NCBI RefSeq assembly: GCF_006716905.1
Contig: NZ_VFPV01000002.1
Location: 1,268,501-1,332,500 of the forward strand
Length of the DNA stretch: 64,000 nt
Reading direction: 5' to 3'
From: Acidovorax temperans
GTDB taxonomy: Bacteria > Pseudomonadota > Gammaproteobacteria > Burkholderiales > Burkholderiaceae_C
Shown here: positions 22,043 to 30,208 of the stretch, in pieces
Layout: each line of letters begins with the position of its first letter
Position numbering within the stretch: position 1 is the stretch's first letter
Translations under genes and position numbers: made by a program
The notes under the pieces: model-generated
The model's input: only the letters and a program-made list of their open reading frames with translations
Told to the model about the DNA's origin: nothing
The model's database searches: none

Positions 22043-24699
22043 ACGTGGCGGTACCTCGGCGTATCAAGTTCTTCGTGGGGGGCGGGGTTGCGGCATTTGT
22101 GCTGGCTGTGGTCACGGTAGCGGCGGTGCTGATCTTCAATGCTCGACAGCTCGCCCTGGCTGATGGCGCCAGCGGTGCGGTGCGCTTTGTCTCCAGTGCC
22201 GAAGCTGCGCTCAACCGTTCCCTGTTGGGCGTTGACGTCTTGCTGGCCAGCATGGACGAGATATTGGATCTGTCGGCGGTGCGGGCGGAATGGCTGGACC
22301 CGGAAGTGACCAGCCAGCGCCTGCGCAGCTCGGCCCGCCAAAGCCTCATGGTGCGCTATGTGGCGCTGATAGACAGGCAGGGGCGCGTTTTGGGTTCGTC
22401 AGACGCCGCAGGTGCTGCGGTGGCCGTGTCGTTGCCTTTGGGGTTTGCCGAGTCGGTGTTTGAGCAGCCGCTGCCGATGTTGATGGTGAGCGCGCCAGCC
22501 GTGAGCTTTGTGAGCGCGGAGCGTGTGCTCTATCTGGCCCGGCAGCTTCGGTTGGCCGATGGAACGCCATTGCTGGCAGTGGCCGAAATGCCCGTGGGTT
22601 CGCTGGCTGATGTTCTGGTTCAGGGCATGGACATTGCCGGGTTGCAGGTCACGCTGGAGCGTGCCTCGGGTCAGGTACTTCTGACCATGCCGCGGCAGGA
22701 AGAGGCATTGGCCAGGGTGCTCGCCCCGCCGCTGGCCGAGCTGGATGTGACCGGGCCCCAGTGGAATGCCCGTGCGCGTCTGGGCGGAGAGCAGGCCCTG
22801 GTGGTGTACCGCCCGTTGATGTACCAGGACTTGCGCATTGCTGCCAGTGTGCCGCTGCACGCCGCGCTGGCCAATTGGCGTGCAGCGCGTGATGGCATCG
22901 TGCTGACGGCGCTGGGTTTTGTGGTGATGATTGTGGTGGTGGGGGTTGTTTCACTGCGCTACGTTGACCGCATGACCCAGGCCCGTTTGGCGATTGCGCA
23001 GTCCAAGGCCACGCTGGACGAGGCGCTGGAATCCATGGTCAGCGGCTTTGTGGTGCTCGACAGCCAGCTTCGCCTGGTGCAGTGGAACCGGCGCTTTGAA
23101 GAGATTTATCCGTGGCTCAAGGGGCAACTGGCGCCCCAGGTTCCGTTCAAGGAATTGCTGAAAGAGAAAGCCCGGCACCACCTGGAAAACGCCAGCGACG
23201 AAGAGCAGCAGCGCTGGGTGGAGCAGCGCGTGGCAGTGCAGCGCAACCCCCAGGGGCCGCATGAGCAGGGCCTGCCCGATGGGCGCGTCATCCAGGTCAC
23301 CGAGCGGGCCACGCCCGATGGCGGCCTGGTGATCACGTACCACGACGTGACAGAGCTGCGCCAGGCCAGCGCAGAGATCGAAAACCTGGCTTTCTACGAC
23401 CCGCTGACCGGGCTGCCCAACCGGCGCCTGTTGATGGACCGTATCCAGCAGTCGGTGGCGGCCAACGCCCGCAGTGGTTTGCACGGGGCCCTGCTGTTTC
23501 TGGACCTGGACCACTTCAAGACCCTCAACGACACCCTGGGGCATGAGGTGGGCGATTTACTGCTGCAGCAGGTGGCGCAGCGCCTGAAAGCCTGTGTGCG
23601 CACCGAAGACACGGTGGCGCGGCTTGGGGGCGATGAGTTTGTGATCATGCTCAAGAACCTGGCCACCAACAGCGAAGAGGCAGCTTCGCTGGCCCGCCGG
23701 GTGGGCGAGAAGATTCTGCGCCGCCTCAACATGCCCTATTTGCTGGATGCCCACAAGTACCACAGCACCCCCAGCATTGGCGCCACCCTGATTGGGCAAG
23801 ACATGCAGCCGCCGGTGGACTTGCTCAAGCAGGCCGACATTGCCATGTACCAGGTGAAGTCGCAGGGGCGCAATTCCCTGTGCTTTTTTGATCCGCAGAT
23901 GCAGATCGCCATCAACCAGCGCGTGCAACTGGAGCATGACCTGCAGATGGCCATCACCGGCAAACAGTTTGAACTGCACTACCAGCCACAGCAGCGTCTG
24001 GACGGGCGGATCGTGGGGGTGGAGGGCCTGATCCGCTGGCGCCACCCCGAGCGGGGGCTGGTGGCGCCAGGGGCATTCATCAGCGTGGCCGAGGAGAGCG
24101 AAATCATCGTGCCGATCGGGCACTGGGTCTTGCGCACCGCGTGCGAGCAACTGGCGGCATGGAAGGGTGACCCGCGCTGCCAGCATGTGCAGGTGTCGGT
24201 CAACGTCAGTGCGCGGCAGTTCCGCCAGCACGACTTTGTGGCCCGGGTGGTGGAAGTGCTGCGCGAGACGGGCGCACCAGCGCACTTGCTCAAGCTGGAG
24301 CTGACGGAGTCGCTGGTGCTGGACGATGTGGACGACACCATTGCCAAGATGGTCCAGCTCAAGACCAAGGGCGTGCGCTTCTCGGTGGACGATTTTGGCA
24401 CCGGCTACTCATCGCTGGCATACCTCACGCGCCTGCCGCTCGACCAGCTCAAGATCGACCAGTCGTTCGTGCACAACCTGGGCGTGAAACAGACCGACGA
24501 TGTGATCGTGCAGACCATCATCGGCATGGCCCGCAACCTGGAACTGGATGTGATTGCCGAAGGGGTGGAAACCGCCGAGCAGCGCGACACGCTGGCGCGG
24601 TATGGCTGCCACTACTTCCAGGGCTATCTGCTAGGGCGGCCCATGCCACTGAGCGAGATCGAAGCCCTGCTGGGCAATGACCTGGCTTTGCTGGGCTGA
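22039..24699 (+). CDS. Membrane-bound PAS-GGDEF-EAL cyclic-di-GMP enzyme
   Basis: Bifunctional c-di-GMP signalling protein of 886 residues. Order: helix 1 (about 12-34), periplasmic sensor region (about 35-290), helix 2 (about 296-316), a PAS-like domain (about 330-450), GGDEF domain with intact GGDEF at 530-534 and an RTED inhibitory I-site at 521-524, and EAL domain with EGL at 662-664, DDFGTGYSS and IAEGVET. Key residues for both cyclase and phosphodiesterase activity appear present. The ATG at 22039 overlaps the DctP-like stop codon; coupled translation suggests that the binding protein reports ligand to this sensor. Direction of net activity cannot be read from sequence. Confidence 0.9.
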   Translation: MNVAVPRRIKFFVGGGVAAFVLAVVTVAAVLIFNARQLALADGASGAVRFVSSAEAALNRSLLGVDVLLASMDEILDLSAVRAEWLDPEVTSQRLRSSARQSLMVRYVALIDRQGRVLGSSDAAGAAVAVSLPLGFAESVFEQPLPMLMVSAPAVSFVSAERVLYLARQLRLADGTPLLAVAEMPVGSLADVLVQGMDIAGLQVTLERASGQVLLTMPRQEEALARVLAPPLAELDVTGPQWNARARLGGEQALVVYRPLMYQDLRIAASVPLHAALANWRAARDGIVLTALGFVVMIVVVGVVSLRYVDRMTQARLAIAQSKATLDEALESMVSGFVVLDSQLRLVQWNRRFEEIYPWLKGQLAPQVPFKELLKEKARHHLENASDEEQQRWVEQRVAVQRNPQGPHEQGLPDGRVIQVTERATPDGGLVITYHDVTELRQASAEIENLAFYDPLTGLPNRRLLMDRIQQSVAANARSGLHGALLFLDLDHFKTLNDTLGHEVGDLLLQQVAQRLKACVRTEDTVARLGGDEFVIMLKNLATNSEEAASLARRVGEKILRRLNMPYLLDAHKYHSTPSIGATLIGQDMQPPVDLLKQADIAMYQVKSQGRNSLCFFDPQMQIAINQRVQLEHDLQMAITGKQFELHYQPQQRLDGRIVGVEGLIRWRHPERGLVAPGAFISVAEESEIIVPIGHWVLRTACEQLAAWKGDPRCQHVQVSVNVSARQFRQHDFVARVVEVLRETGAPAHLLKLELTESLVLDDVDDTIAKMVQLKTKGVRFSVDDFGTGYSSLAYLTRLPLDQLKIDQSFVHNLGVKQTDDVIVQTIIGMARNLELDVIAEGVETAEQRDTLARYGCHYFQGYLLGRPMPLSEIEALLGNDLALLG

Positions 24700-24784
24700 T
24701 ACGGATTTGCCGGCAACCGTATCGCGTCGCTGGTTCGCTTTGCCGTGCCAGACCGCGCCAGCGCTCAATACATCGCGCCAGCGC

Positions 24785-25684
24785 TTAGCGCCGGGATGAC
24801 ACCACGATCCCGCCCACGATGAAGGCGAATGCCACGCCGTGAAACAGGTGCGGTGTTTCGCCAAGAAAGGCCGCCGACAGCACGGCTGCGAACAGCGGCG
24901 TGAGGTTGACGAAGAAGCCCGCCACCGCAGGCCCTGCCCGCTGCACGCCCACACCCCAGCAGCGGTAGGCCAGCACCGCAGGCCCCACGGCGATGAAGGC
25001 CAGTGCCGCCAGCAAGGGCGCGCCCCAGTCGATCTGCGTGTGGCCCAAACTCCATTCCACGCCTGTGAAGGCGCCGGACCAACCCAGGCCAAACACCATC
25101 TGCGCCATCAGGAAGGCCGCCCAATCGCCGCGCAGGCTGGCGGGCTCACTGGTCTTCACCAAAAGCCAGCTGTAGAACGACCACGATGCCGTGGCCATCA
25201 GCATGAACAAATCACCGGGCACCAGCCGCAAGGCCAGCAGCTGGTTCCACTCCCCACGGCTGAGCACGATCAGCACCCCGGTAATGGAGAGCACCGCGCC
25301 CAACAGTTGCTGGCGCGTGACCGAGGCACCAAAAAACAGCGCCCCCACCGCCAGCATCCACACCGGCATGCTGGAGCCCACCAGCGTCACGTTGATGGGG
25401 GTGGAGGTTTGCAGCGCCATGTACTGCAGCGCGTTGTAAAGCCCGATGCCCAGCAGCCCCAGCACTGCATAGCGCCGCCAGTGCGGCCACAGGGGGCTGT
25501 CTTTGCGCAGCACCCCGTGGGCCAGGGGCAGCAAGATGGCAAAGGCCAGCACCCAGCGGAAGAAGTTCAGGGTGATGGGCGGGATCATGGCGTGCACCAG
25601 CCGGCCCACCACGGCATTGCCCGCCCACAACAGGGGCGCGGTCACCAGCAGCGCAGCCGTGCCGGGCGTGAGTCTTTGAGTCAT
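24785..25684 (-). CDS. EamA/RhaT-family DMT transporter
   Basis: Ten-helix metabolite exporter of the EamA family, 299 residues, with two repeats seen in the paired segments around YMALQTSTPINVTLVGSSMP and AGPAVAGFFVNLTPLFAAVL. An early LLWAGNAVVGR motif follows helix 1. Substrate unknown. It is divergent from the quinone reductase gene with 94 bases between the starts, so the two promoters share that space, and convergent with the GGDEF-EAL gene. Confidence 0.85.
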   Translation of the reverse strand: MTQRLTPGTAALLVTAPLLWAGNAVVGRLVHAMIPPITLNFFRWVLAFAILLPLAHGVLRKDSPLWPHWRRYAVLGLLGIGLYNALQYMALQTSTPINVTLVGSSMPVWMLAVGALFFGASVTRQQLLGAVLSITGVLIVLSRGEWNQLLALRLVPGDLFMLMATASWSFYSWLLVKTSEPASLRGDWAAFLMAQMVFGLGWSGAFTGVEWSLGHTQIDWGAPLLAALAFIAVGPAVLAYRCWGVGVQRAGPAVAGFFVNLTPLFAAVLSAAFLGETPHLFHGVAFAFIVGGIVVSSRR

Positions 25685-25778
25685 GCCCCGGAATGTAACG
25701 GGCTCGCTCCGGCAAGGCTTGCAGATTCATGGCAGGATGGCGGCCGTTTGTCCCTCTTGTTACAGGAGCGCTGTTGCC

Positions 25779-26762
25779 ATGAGCCTTGCCGTCCAGATCC
25801 GCCAGCACGGTGGTCCCGAAGAACTCCAGATTGTTGATGTACCCGTGGGGGAGCCGGGCCCCGGCGAGATCCGCATTCGCCACCATGCCATCGGCCTGAA
25901 CTTCATCGATGTGTACCACCGCACGGGCTTGTATCCACTGAATATGCCCGCTTCCATTGGCATGGAAGCGGCTGGCGTGGTGGAAGCTGTGGGTGAAGGC
26001 GTGACCCACCTGGCTCCTGGCGACCGCGCGGCGTATGCCAGCAACCCACCAGGCAGTTACTGTGAAGCGCGCGTCATGCCTGCCAAGACGGTGTGCAAGC
26101 TGCCCGACGCCATCAGCTTTGAAACCGGCGCTGCGATGATGCTCAAGGGCTTGACGGCGCAATACCTGCTCAAGAAAACACTGCCCGTGGAAGGTCTGCA
26201 GCCCGGTGATTTCGTGCTGTTCCACGCCGCAGCGGGCGGCGTGGGGCTCATCGCCTGCCAGTGGGCCAAGGCCCTGGGTTTGCAGCTCATCGGCACTGCC
26301 GGCTCAGACGCCAAATGCCAACTGGCGCTGGCCAATGGTGCGGCGCACGCCATCAACTACAGCCGTGAAGACTTTGCCGCGCGCGTGAAGGAAATCACCG
26401 GCGGCAAGGGCGTGAAGGTGGTGTACGACTCGGTGGGCAAGGACACTTGGGACAAGTCGCTGGACTGCCTGCGCCCCTTCGGCCTGATGGCCAGCTTTGG
26501 CAACGCCTCGGGGCCCGTGCCTGCATTTGCTCCAGGCCAGCTCGGGCCCAAGGGCTCGCTGTACCTTACCCGCCAGACGCTGTTCACGCACATCTCCACA
26601 CGTGAAAGCACCCAGGCCATGGCCGATGACCTGTTTGCCGTGGTGGCCAGCGGCCAGGTCAAGATCCATATCGACCAGCGCTACCCTTTGGCCGACGTGC
26701 AGCAGGCGCACCGCGACCTGGAAGCGCGCAAGACCACCGGGTGCACCATCCTGACGCTGTGA
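25779..26762 (+). CDS. qor: NADPH:quinone oxidoreductase (zeta-crystallin type)
   Basis: Zinc-free medium-chain reductase of the quinone oxidoreductase family, 327 residues. Recognised by HHAIGLNFIDVYHRTGLYP near residue 36, the NADPH-binding motif AAAGGVGLIACQWAKALG near 150, and the overall MDR layout without catalytic zinc ligands. It is a cytoplasmic enzyme reducing quinones or related enones with NADPH. The ATG at 25779 was chosen by alignment with the family start (MSLAVQIRQHGGPEEL); a longer frame to 25683 reads into the divergent promoter region. The downstream Nudix gene overlaps by four bases. Confidence 0.9.
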   Translation: MSLAVQIRQHGGPEELQIVDVPVGEPGPGEIRIRHHAIGLNFIDVYHRTGLYPLNMPASIGMEAAGVVEAVGEGVTHLAPGDRAAYASNPPGSYCEARVMPAKTVCKLPDAISFETGAAMMLKGLTAQYLLKKTLPVEGLQPGDFVLFHAAAGGVGLIACQWAKALGLQLIGTAGSDAKCQLALANGAAHAINYSREDFAARVKEITGGKGVKVVYDSVGKDTWDKSLDCLRPFGLMASFGNASGPVPAFAPGQLGPKGSLYLTRQTLFTHISTRESTQAMADDLFAVVASGQVKIHIDQRYPLADVQQAHRDLEARKTTGCTILTL

Positions 26763-27592
26763 ACGCGGCCGTTCAGACGCCAGCCTTCGCGCAGTGGCTG
26801 GCGGGGGCGCGCCAGGCAGCGCAGCAGCCACCAGCCCAGCCGCGCACACCGCTGGTGGTGGCTGGCCACCAAGTGGGGTCGGTGGCTGCAGGGGTTTTGG
26901 ATGATATTGGCCTGCAGCGCTTGCTGGATAAGCGCGAGCAGCTATCTTTTCAGGAGCGAAATGGGGCGTTCGCCTGGCATTTGCCTGTGCCAGATGCGGA
27001 GGTCACCCCCGCCCTGAATGCGCTGGCTGCAGCGCTGCGCCAGGTGGGGCGCTGTGGCCCCTGGCGCGATGAGCAGCTGGCGGTAACCAATGTACAAGGC
27101 GCAGTGGTGGGCACGGTGGAACGTGGTGCTGTGCGGGTGCTGGGCATTGCCACGCGCGCGGTGCACTTGGTGGGTTTGGCGCCGGATGGGCGCATGTGGG
27201 TGCAGCGGCGCTCGCTCACCAAACCCAATCACCCCGGCAAGTGGGACACCCTGATGGGCGGCATGGTGTCAGCGCAGGATTCACTGCACCAGGCGCTGGC
27301 GCGTGAAACCTGGGAAGAGGCGGGCCTGGAAGTGGCTGCACTCACGCAGGTGGTGCACGGTGGTCACGTGGATTTCTCCCGCCCCAGCCGCGAGGGTGGG
27401 GGCGTTGGCTTCATGCGAGAGCGCATCGACTGGTTCAGTGCCCAGGTGCCCGAGGGGCAAGTGCCCCACAACCAGGATGGCGAGGTGGACGAGTTCGCGT
27501 TGCTATCCATTCCGCTGCTGTGCGAACGTGTGGCTCAGGGCCATTTCACGCCCGAGGCGGGGTTGGTGATTGGTGGTTTTCTGGGCCTGTAG
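26759..27592 (+). CDS. Nudix hydrolase with N-terminal DUF4743-like domain
   Basis: Nudix pyrophosphohydrolase of the type related to fungal Tnr3/YJR142W proteins, which act on oxidised thiamine diphosphate. 277 residues from the GTG at 26759, whose GTGA overlaps the qor stop. The N-terminal domain (about 5-120) precedes the Nudix box at 168-190 (GGMVSAQDSLHQALARETWE and EAGL). The first conserved glutamate of the box is aspartate (QD) here, while the core REXXEE glutamates are intact. Residues 48-66 (DDIGLQRLLDKREQLSFQ) come from repeat copy 7 in frame. Substrate assignment is by family resemblance only. Confidence 0.8.
   Translation: MNAAVQTPAFAQWLAGARQAAQQPPAQPRTPLVVAGHQVGSVAAGVLDDIGLQRLLDKREQLSFQERNGAFAWHLPVPDAEVTPALNALAAALRQVGRCGPWRDEQLAVTNVQGAVVGTVERGAVRVLGIATRAVHLVGLAPDGRMWVQRRSLTKPNHPGKWDTLMGGMVSAQDSLHQALARETWEEAGLEVAALTQVVHGGHVDFSRPSREGGGVGFMRERIDWFSAQVPEGQVPHNQDGEVDEFALLSIPLLCERVAQGHFTPEAGLVIGGFLGL
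26901..26955 (-). repeat. Bipartite palindromic repeat, copy 7 (inside the Nudix gene)
   Basis: On the minus strand: AAAAGATAGCTGCTCGCGCT then TATCCAGCAAGCGCTGCAGG. In frame, encoding residues 48-66 of the Nudix protein. Confidence 0.85.
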
Positions 27593-27636
27593 CGGGTTGG
27601 CTCGGCACCGCTGGCCAGCCAGCCGCATGGCCAAGG

Positions 27637-29292
27637 TCAGACGGGTTCTGACGGCAGTTTGAGGCGGCTGGGCGCCAGGGCCCCGGCCGATTCCAGAATG
27701 GGGTAGGCAATGGAGCACAACAGCGAGTTGATGCGCTTGAGCTCGCTGATCAAGTCGATGTGCAATGAGCTGGTTTCAATGCTCTGCACCGTGTTGTCTG
27801 ACAGGCGCGCCAGGTGCGTGGCCGAGTAGGCGCGCTCCAGATCGCGGAAGCGGGCTTTTTCTTCCAGCAGCTTTTGCGCGTCGCGCACGTTCCCGTTCAG
27901 GAACACGCTCATTGCCAGGCGCAGGTTGGCCACCAGGCGGGTGTGCAGTTCGTTGATCTCTTCCATGCCAGCTTCGGAGAACTGGCGGCCTTTCTTGATC
28001 TTCTTGTCCTCAATGTCGATGAGCACGCGTTCGATGATGTCGCCAATCTGCTCCATGTTGATGGTGAAGCTGATGATGTCTGCCCACCGGCGGCCTTCGC
28101 GCTCGTCCAGGGCCTCGCGCGAAATCTTGGTCATGTAGTACTTGATGGCGGAGTACAGCTCATCCACCTGATCATCGAGTTTGCGCAAGTCTTCGGCTAG
28201 CTTCTGGTCGTCGGTGCGAATGACCTGGTGCAACCCCAGCAGCATGGACTCCACCACGTCGGCCTGGTGCAGCGCTTCGCGCGCAGCGCAGGAAATCGCC
28301 AGCGAGGGCGTGGCCAGCGCCGATGGATCCAGATGCCGGGGGCGGCTGCCTGCTGCGGCCTGCGTGTCTGCCACCGGGAGCAGGCGTTGCACGGCACGCG
28401 CCACCGTGCCTGTGAGCCCGATGCACACCAGCCCCACCACCGCGTTGAATGCCAGGTGGAACAGCACCACCAGCGACGCGTTGTCGGGAACATAGGGGCG
28501 CACATGTTTGAGCCACAGCCCGATGAGCGGGGTCATGATGATGACGCCCATGATCTTGAAGAACAGATTGCCCAGCGGCACCTGCCGCGTCTGCACATTG
28601 GAGCGCATGGTCGTGGCCACCGCCAGCAAGCCGCTGCCCAGGTTGGCGCCTACCACCAGCCCCAGTGCCACATCCACCGGAATACCGCCCGAGCCCGCCA
28701 GCGTGGCCGTGAGCAGCACGGTGGCCAGGCTGGAATAAGCCAGCACAGCCAGCACGGCGCCCGTGAAGATTTCCAGCAGCAAATCGCTGGTCAGCGCACC
28801 CAGCAGGGTCCGCACGGTGGGCGACTGGGTCAGCACGGTGGTGGATTCGGTGATGAGCCGCAGGGCCAGCAGCATCAAGCCCAGGCCAATCAGCACCCGG
28901 CCCACACGGCCCACAGCGGTGTCTTTGCGCGAAATGAACAGCACCACGCCCACAAAGATGAACAACGGCGACAGCCACGACAAATCGAGCGAAAACACCA
29001 CGGCCATCACGCTGGTGCCTACATCCGCGCCCAGCATCACGGCCAGTGCGGCAGGCAGCCCCACCAGTCCCTGGCCCACAAATGACGACACGATGAGCGC
29101 GGTGGCGGTGCTGGACTGCACCACGGCCGTGACGCCCATGCCCGAGAGAACGGCGGTGAACCGGTTGCTTACGCTGCGGGAGATGAGTTGGCGCAGGTTG
29201 GCGCCGAATACCCGCAGGATGCCGGTACGCACCAGGTGCGTGCCCCAGATGAGCAGGGCCACGGCAGCTAACAAGTTCAACAAATGCTTCAT
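27637..29292 (-). CDS. Na+/phosphate cotransporter (NptA/YjbB-like) with PhoU-like domain
   Basis: Sodium-phosphate cotransporter family protein of 551 residues. The membrane part (about 1-310) has two inverted repeats marked by VVQSSTATALIVSSFVGQG (about 58-76) and its counterpart YSSLATVLLTATLAGSGG. The cytoplasmic C-terminal part (about 335-520) is a helical PhoU-like domain (KLAEDLRKLDDQVDELYSAI region). The family moves phosphate, and E. coli YjbB can act as an exporter. A Pho-box-like direct repeat lies 147 bases upstream of the start, though in the orientation pointing away from this gene. The Nudix gene is convergent on the other side. Confidence 0.85.
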   Translation of the reverse strand: MKHLLNLLAAVALLIWGTHLVRTGILRVFGANLRQLISRSVSNRFTAVLSGMGVTAVVQSSTATALIVSSFVGQGLVGLPAALAVMLGADVGTSVMAVVFSLDLSWLSPLFIFVGVVLFISRKDTAVGRVGRVLIGLGLMLLALRLITESTTVLTQSPTVRTLLGALTSDLLLEIFTGAVLAVLAYSSLATVLLTATLAGSGGIPVDVALGLVVGANLGSGLLAVATTMRSNVQTRQVPLGNLFFKIMGVIIMTPLIGLWLKHVRPYVPDNASLVVLFHLAFNAVVGLVCIGLTGTVARAVQRLLPVADTQAAAGSRPRHLDPSALATPSLAISCAAREALHQADVVESMLLGLHQVIRTDDQKLAEDLRKLDDQVDELYSAIKYYMTKISREALDEREGRRWADIISFTINMEQIGDIIERVLIDIEDKKIKKGRQFSEAGMEEINELHTRLVANLRLAMSVFLNGNVRDAQKLLEEKARFRDLERAYSATHLARLSDNTVQSIETSSLHIDLISELKRINSLLCSIAYPILESAGALAPSRLKLPSEPV

Positions 29293-29438
29293 GGAATGGA
29301 GTCGTTCTTTTTATTCTTGGGGGTGTGCGTGGGCTTGTACCGCAGGGCGTCCGTCAGCAGCGCAAAACCACTTGGGTTCGTAGTGCTCTCAGGCTCCGCA
29401 TGTATCCACGGACAAGCAAACAACGTGCACAACGTGGA

Positions 29439-29457
29439 TTGTCATAAAACTGTCATG
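29439..29457 (+). promoter_or_regulatory. Pho-box-like direct repeat
   Basis: TTGTCATAAAACTGTCATG holds two TGTCAT units spaced 11 bases apart, matching the PhoB box layout. It is read on the plus strand; the nearest phosphate gene starts 147 bases to the left on the minus strand, so orientation is opposite to the expected promoter. Confidence 0.55.
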
Positions 29458-29646
29458 AAGCATACCCCTGATTTCACCTCGCAAGGCGCAAGCCCCCAGG
29501 TGAATCGGTGCATTCGGAATGCGTTGCTGGTAACAGCTGTGCACTGGGGCATTCGTCAGGCAGATTCACAGAGGCTGGTGCTCTCGCTGTGAGCCAGGTG
29601 CGTTGCCTTCAATCTGCCGGGGTATCGCCGTTCATGACGGCTGCTG

Positions 29647-29677
29647 AAAACAAAACGGCCCGCACGAGGCGGGCCGT
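29647..29677 (-). terminator. Rho-independent terminator after lspA
   Basis: Nine-bp stem ACGGCCCGC / GCGGGCCGT around loop ACGAG; on the minus strand it is followed by TTTTGTTTT. It ends the ribF-ileS-lspA unit. Confidence 0.88.
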
Positions 29678-29695
29678 ATCGGGGGCAGGTCGCTC

Positions 29696-30208
29696 TCAGG
29701 CTTCCCGGCGGGCTCTCAGCAGCTCGTCCACGATCAGGCAGACCGCGCCGACCGTGATGGCTGAGTCGGCCACATTGAATGCCGGGAAGTGCCAGCCCAT
29801 GGCGTGGAAGTCCAGAAAATCGACCACGTAGCCGTGCATCAAGCGGTCCACCACGTTGCCAATGGCTCCCCCCATCACGCTGGCCAGCGCAAAGCAGAAC
29901 AGCTTTTGCGTGGGGTGTTTGTACAGTTGCCAGATGATGAAAAGGCTGGCAACGGTACCAATACCGGTGAACAGCCAGCGCTGCCATCCCCCTGCGTTCG
30001 AGAGGAAGGAGAAGGCTGCACCGGTGTTGTGGGCCCGCACGATGTTCAAGAAGTTCGTGATGGTCGTGGCTTCGCCCCACTGGTAGTTGCGCAGGATCAG
30101 CTCTTTCGTCCACTGGTCTGCCGCCACAATGACCACGGCCCATATCAGCCACAACGCCATGCTGCGGGTGGTGGACTGGTTGCCGCCCACGGATGGAATC
30201 GCGGCCAT
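29696..30208 (-). CDS. lspA: Lipoprotein signal peptidase (signal peptidase II)
   Basis: Inner-membrane aspartic protease cleaving the signal peptide of diacylglyceryl-modified prolipoproteins. 170 residues, four membrane helices. The catalytic aspartates are in NVVDRL (Asp121) and FNVADSA (Asp148), with the conserved [10 protein letters not shown] near residue 60. The start codon directly abuts the ileS stop, so it is the last gene of ribF-ileS-lspA, the same order as in E. coli. Its products, mature lipoproteins, are the substrates of LolC-LolD and LolA encoded elsewhere in this window. Confidence 0.97.
   Translation of the reverse strand: MAAIPSVGGNQSTTRSMALWLIWAVVIVAADQWTKELILRNYQWGEATTITNFLNIVRAHNTGAAFSFLSNAGGWQRWLFTGIGTVASLFIIWQLYKHPTQKLFCFALASVMGGAIGNVVDRLMHGYVVDFLDFHAMGWHFPAFNVADSAITVGAVCLIVDELLRARREA

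Larger units (their letters stand above)
29293..29695. other. Gap between nptA-like and lspA genes with Pho-box-like site
   Basis: About 400 bases with no recognisable gene. It holds the Pho-box-like repeat at 29439-29457 and the lspA terminator at 29647-29677. Short plus-strand frames here have no family resemblance or ribosome-binding site that I can defend. Confidence 0.55.

Noticed and set aside
24700..24784. Repeat copy between the GGDEF-EAL and EamA genes
   Set aside because: Contains GCGCCAGCGCT twice but lacks box A and the correct box B spacing.
29508..29831. Small plus-strand gene downstream of the Pho-box-like site
   Set aside because: The frame runs antisense into lspA through its terminator, with no ribosome-binding site; kept only as a possible RNA.
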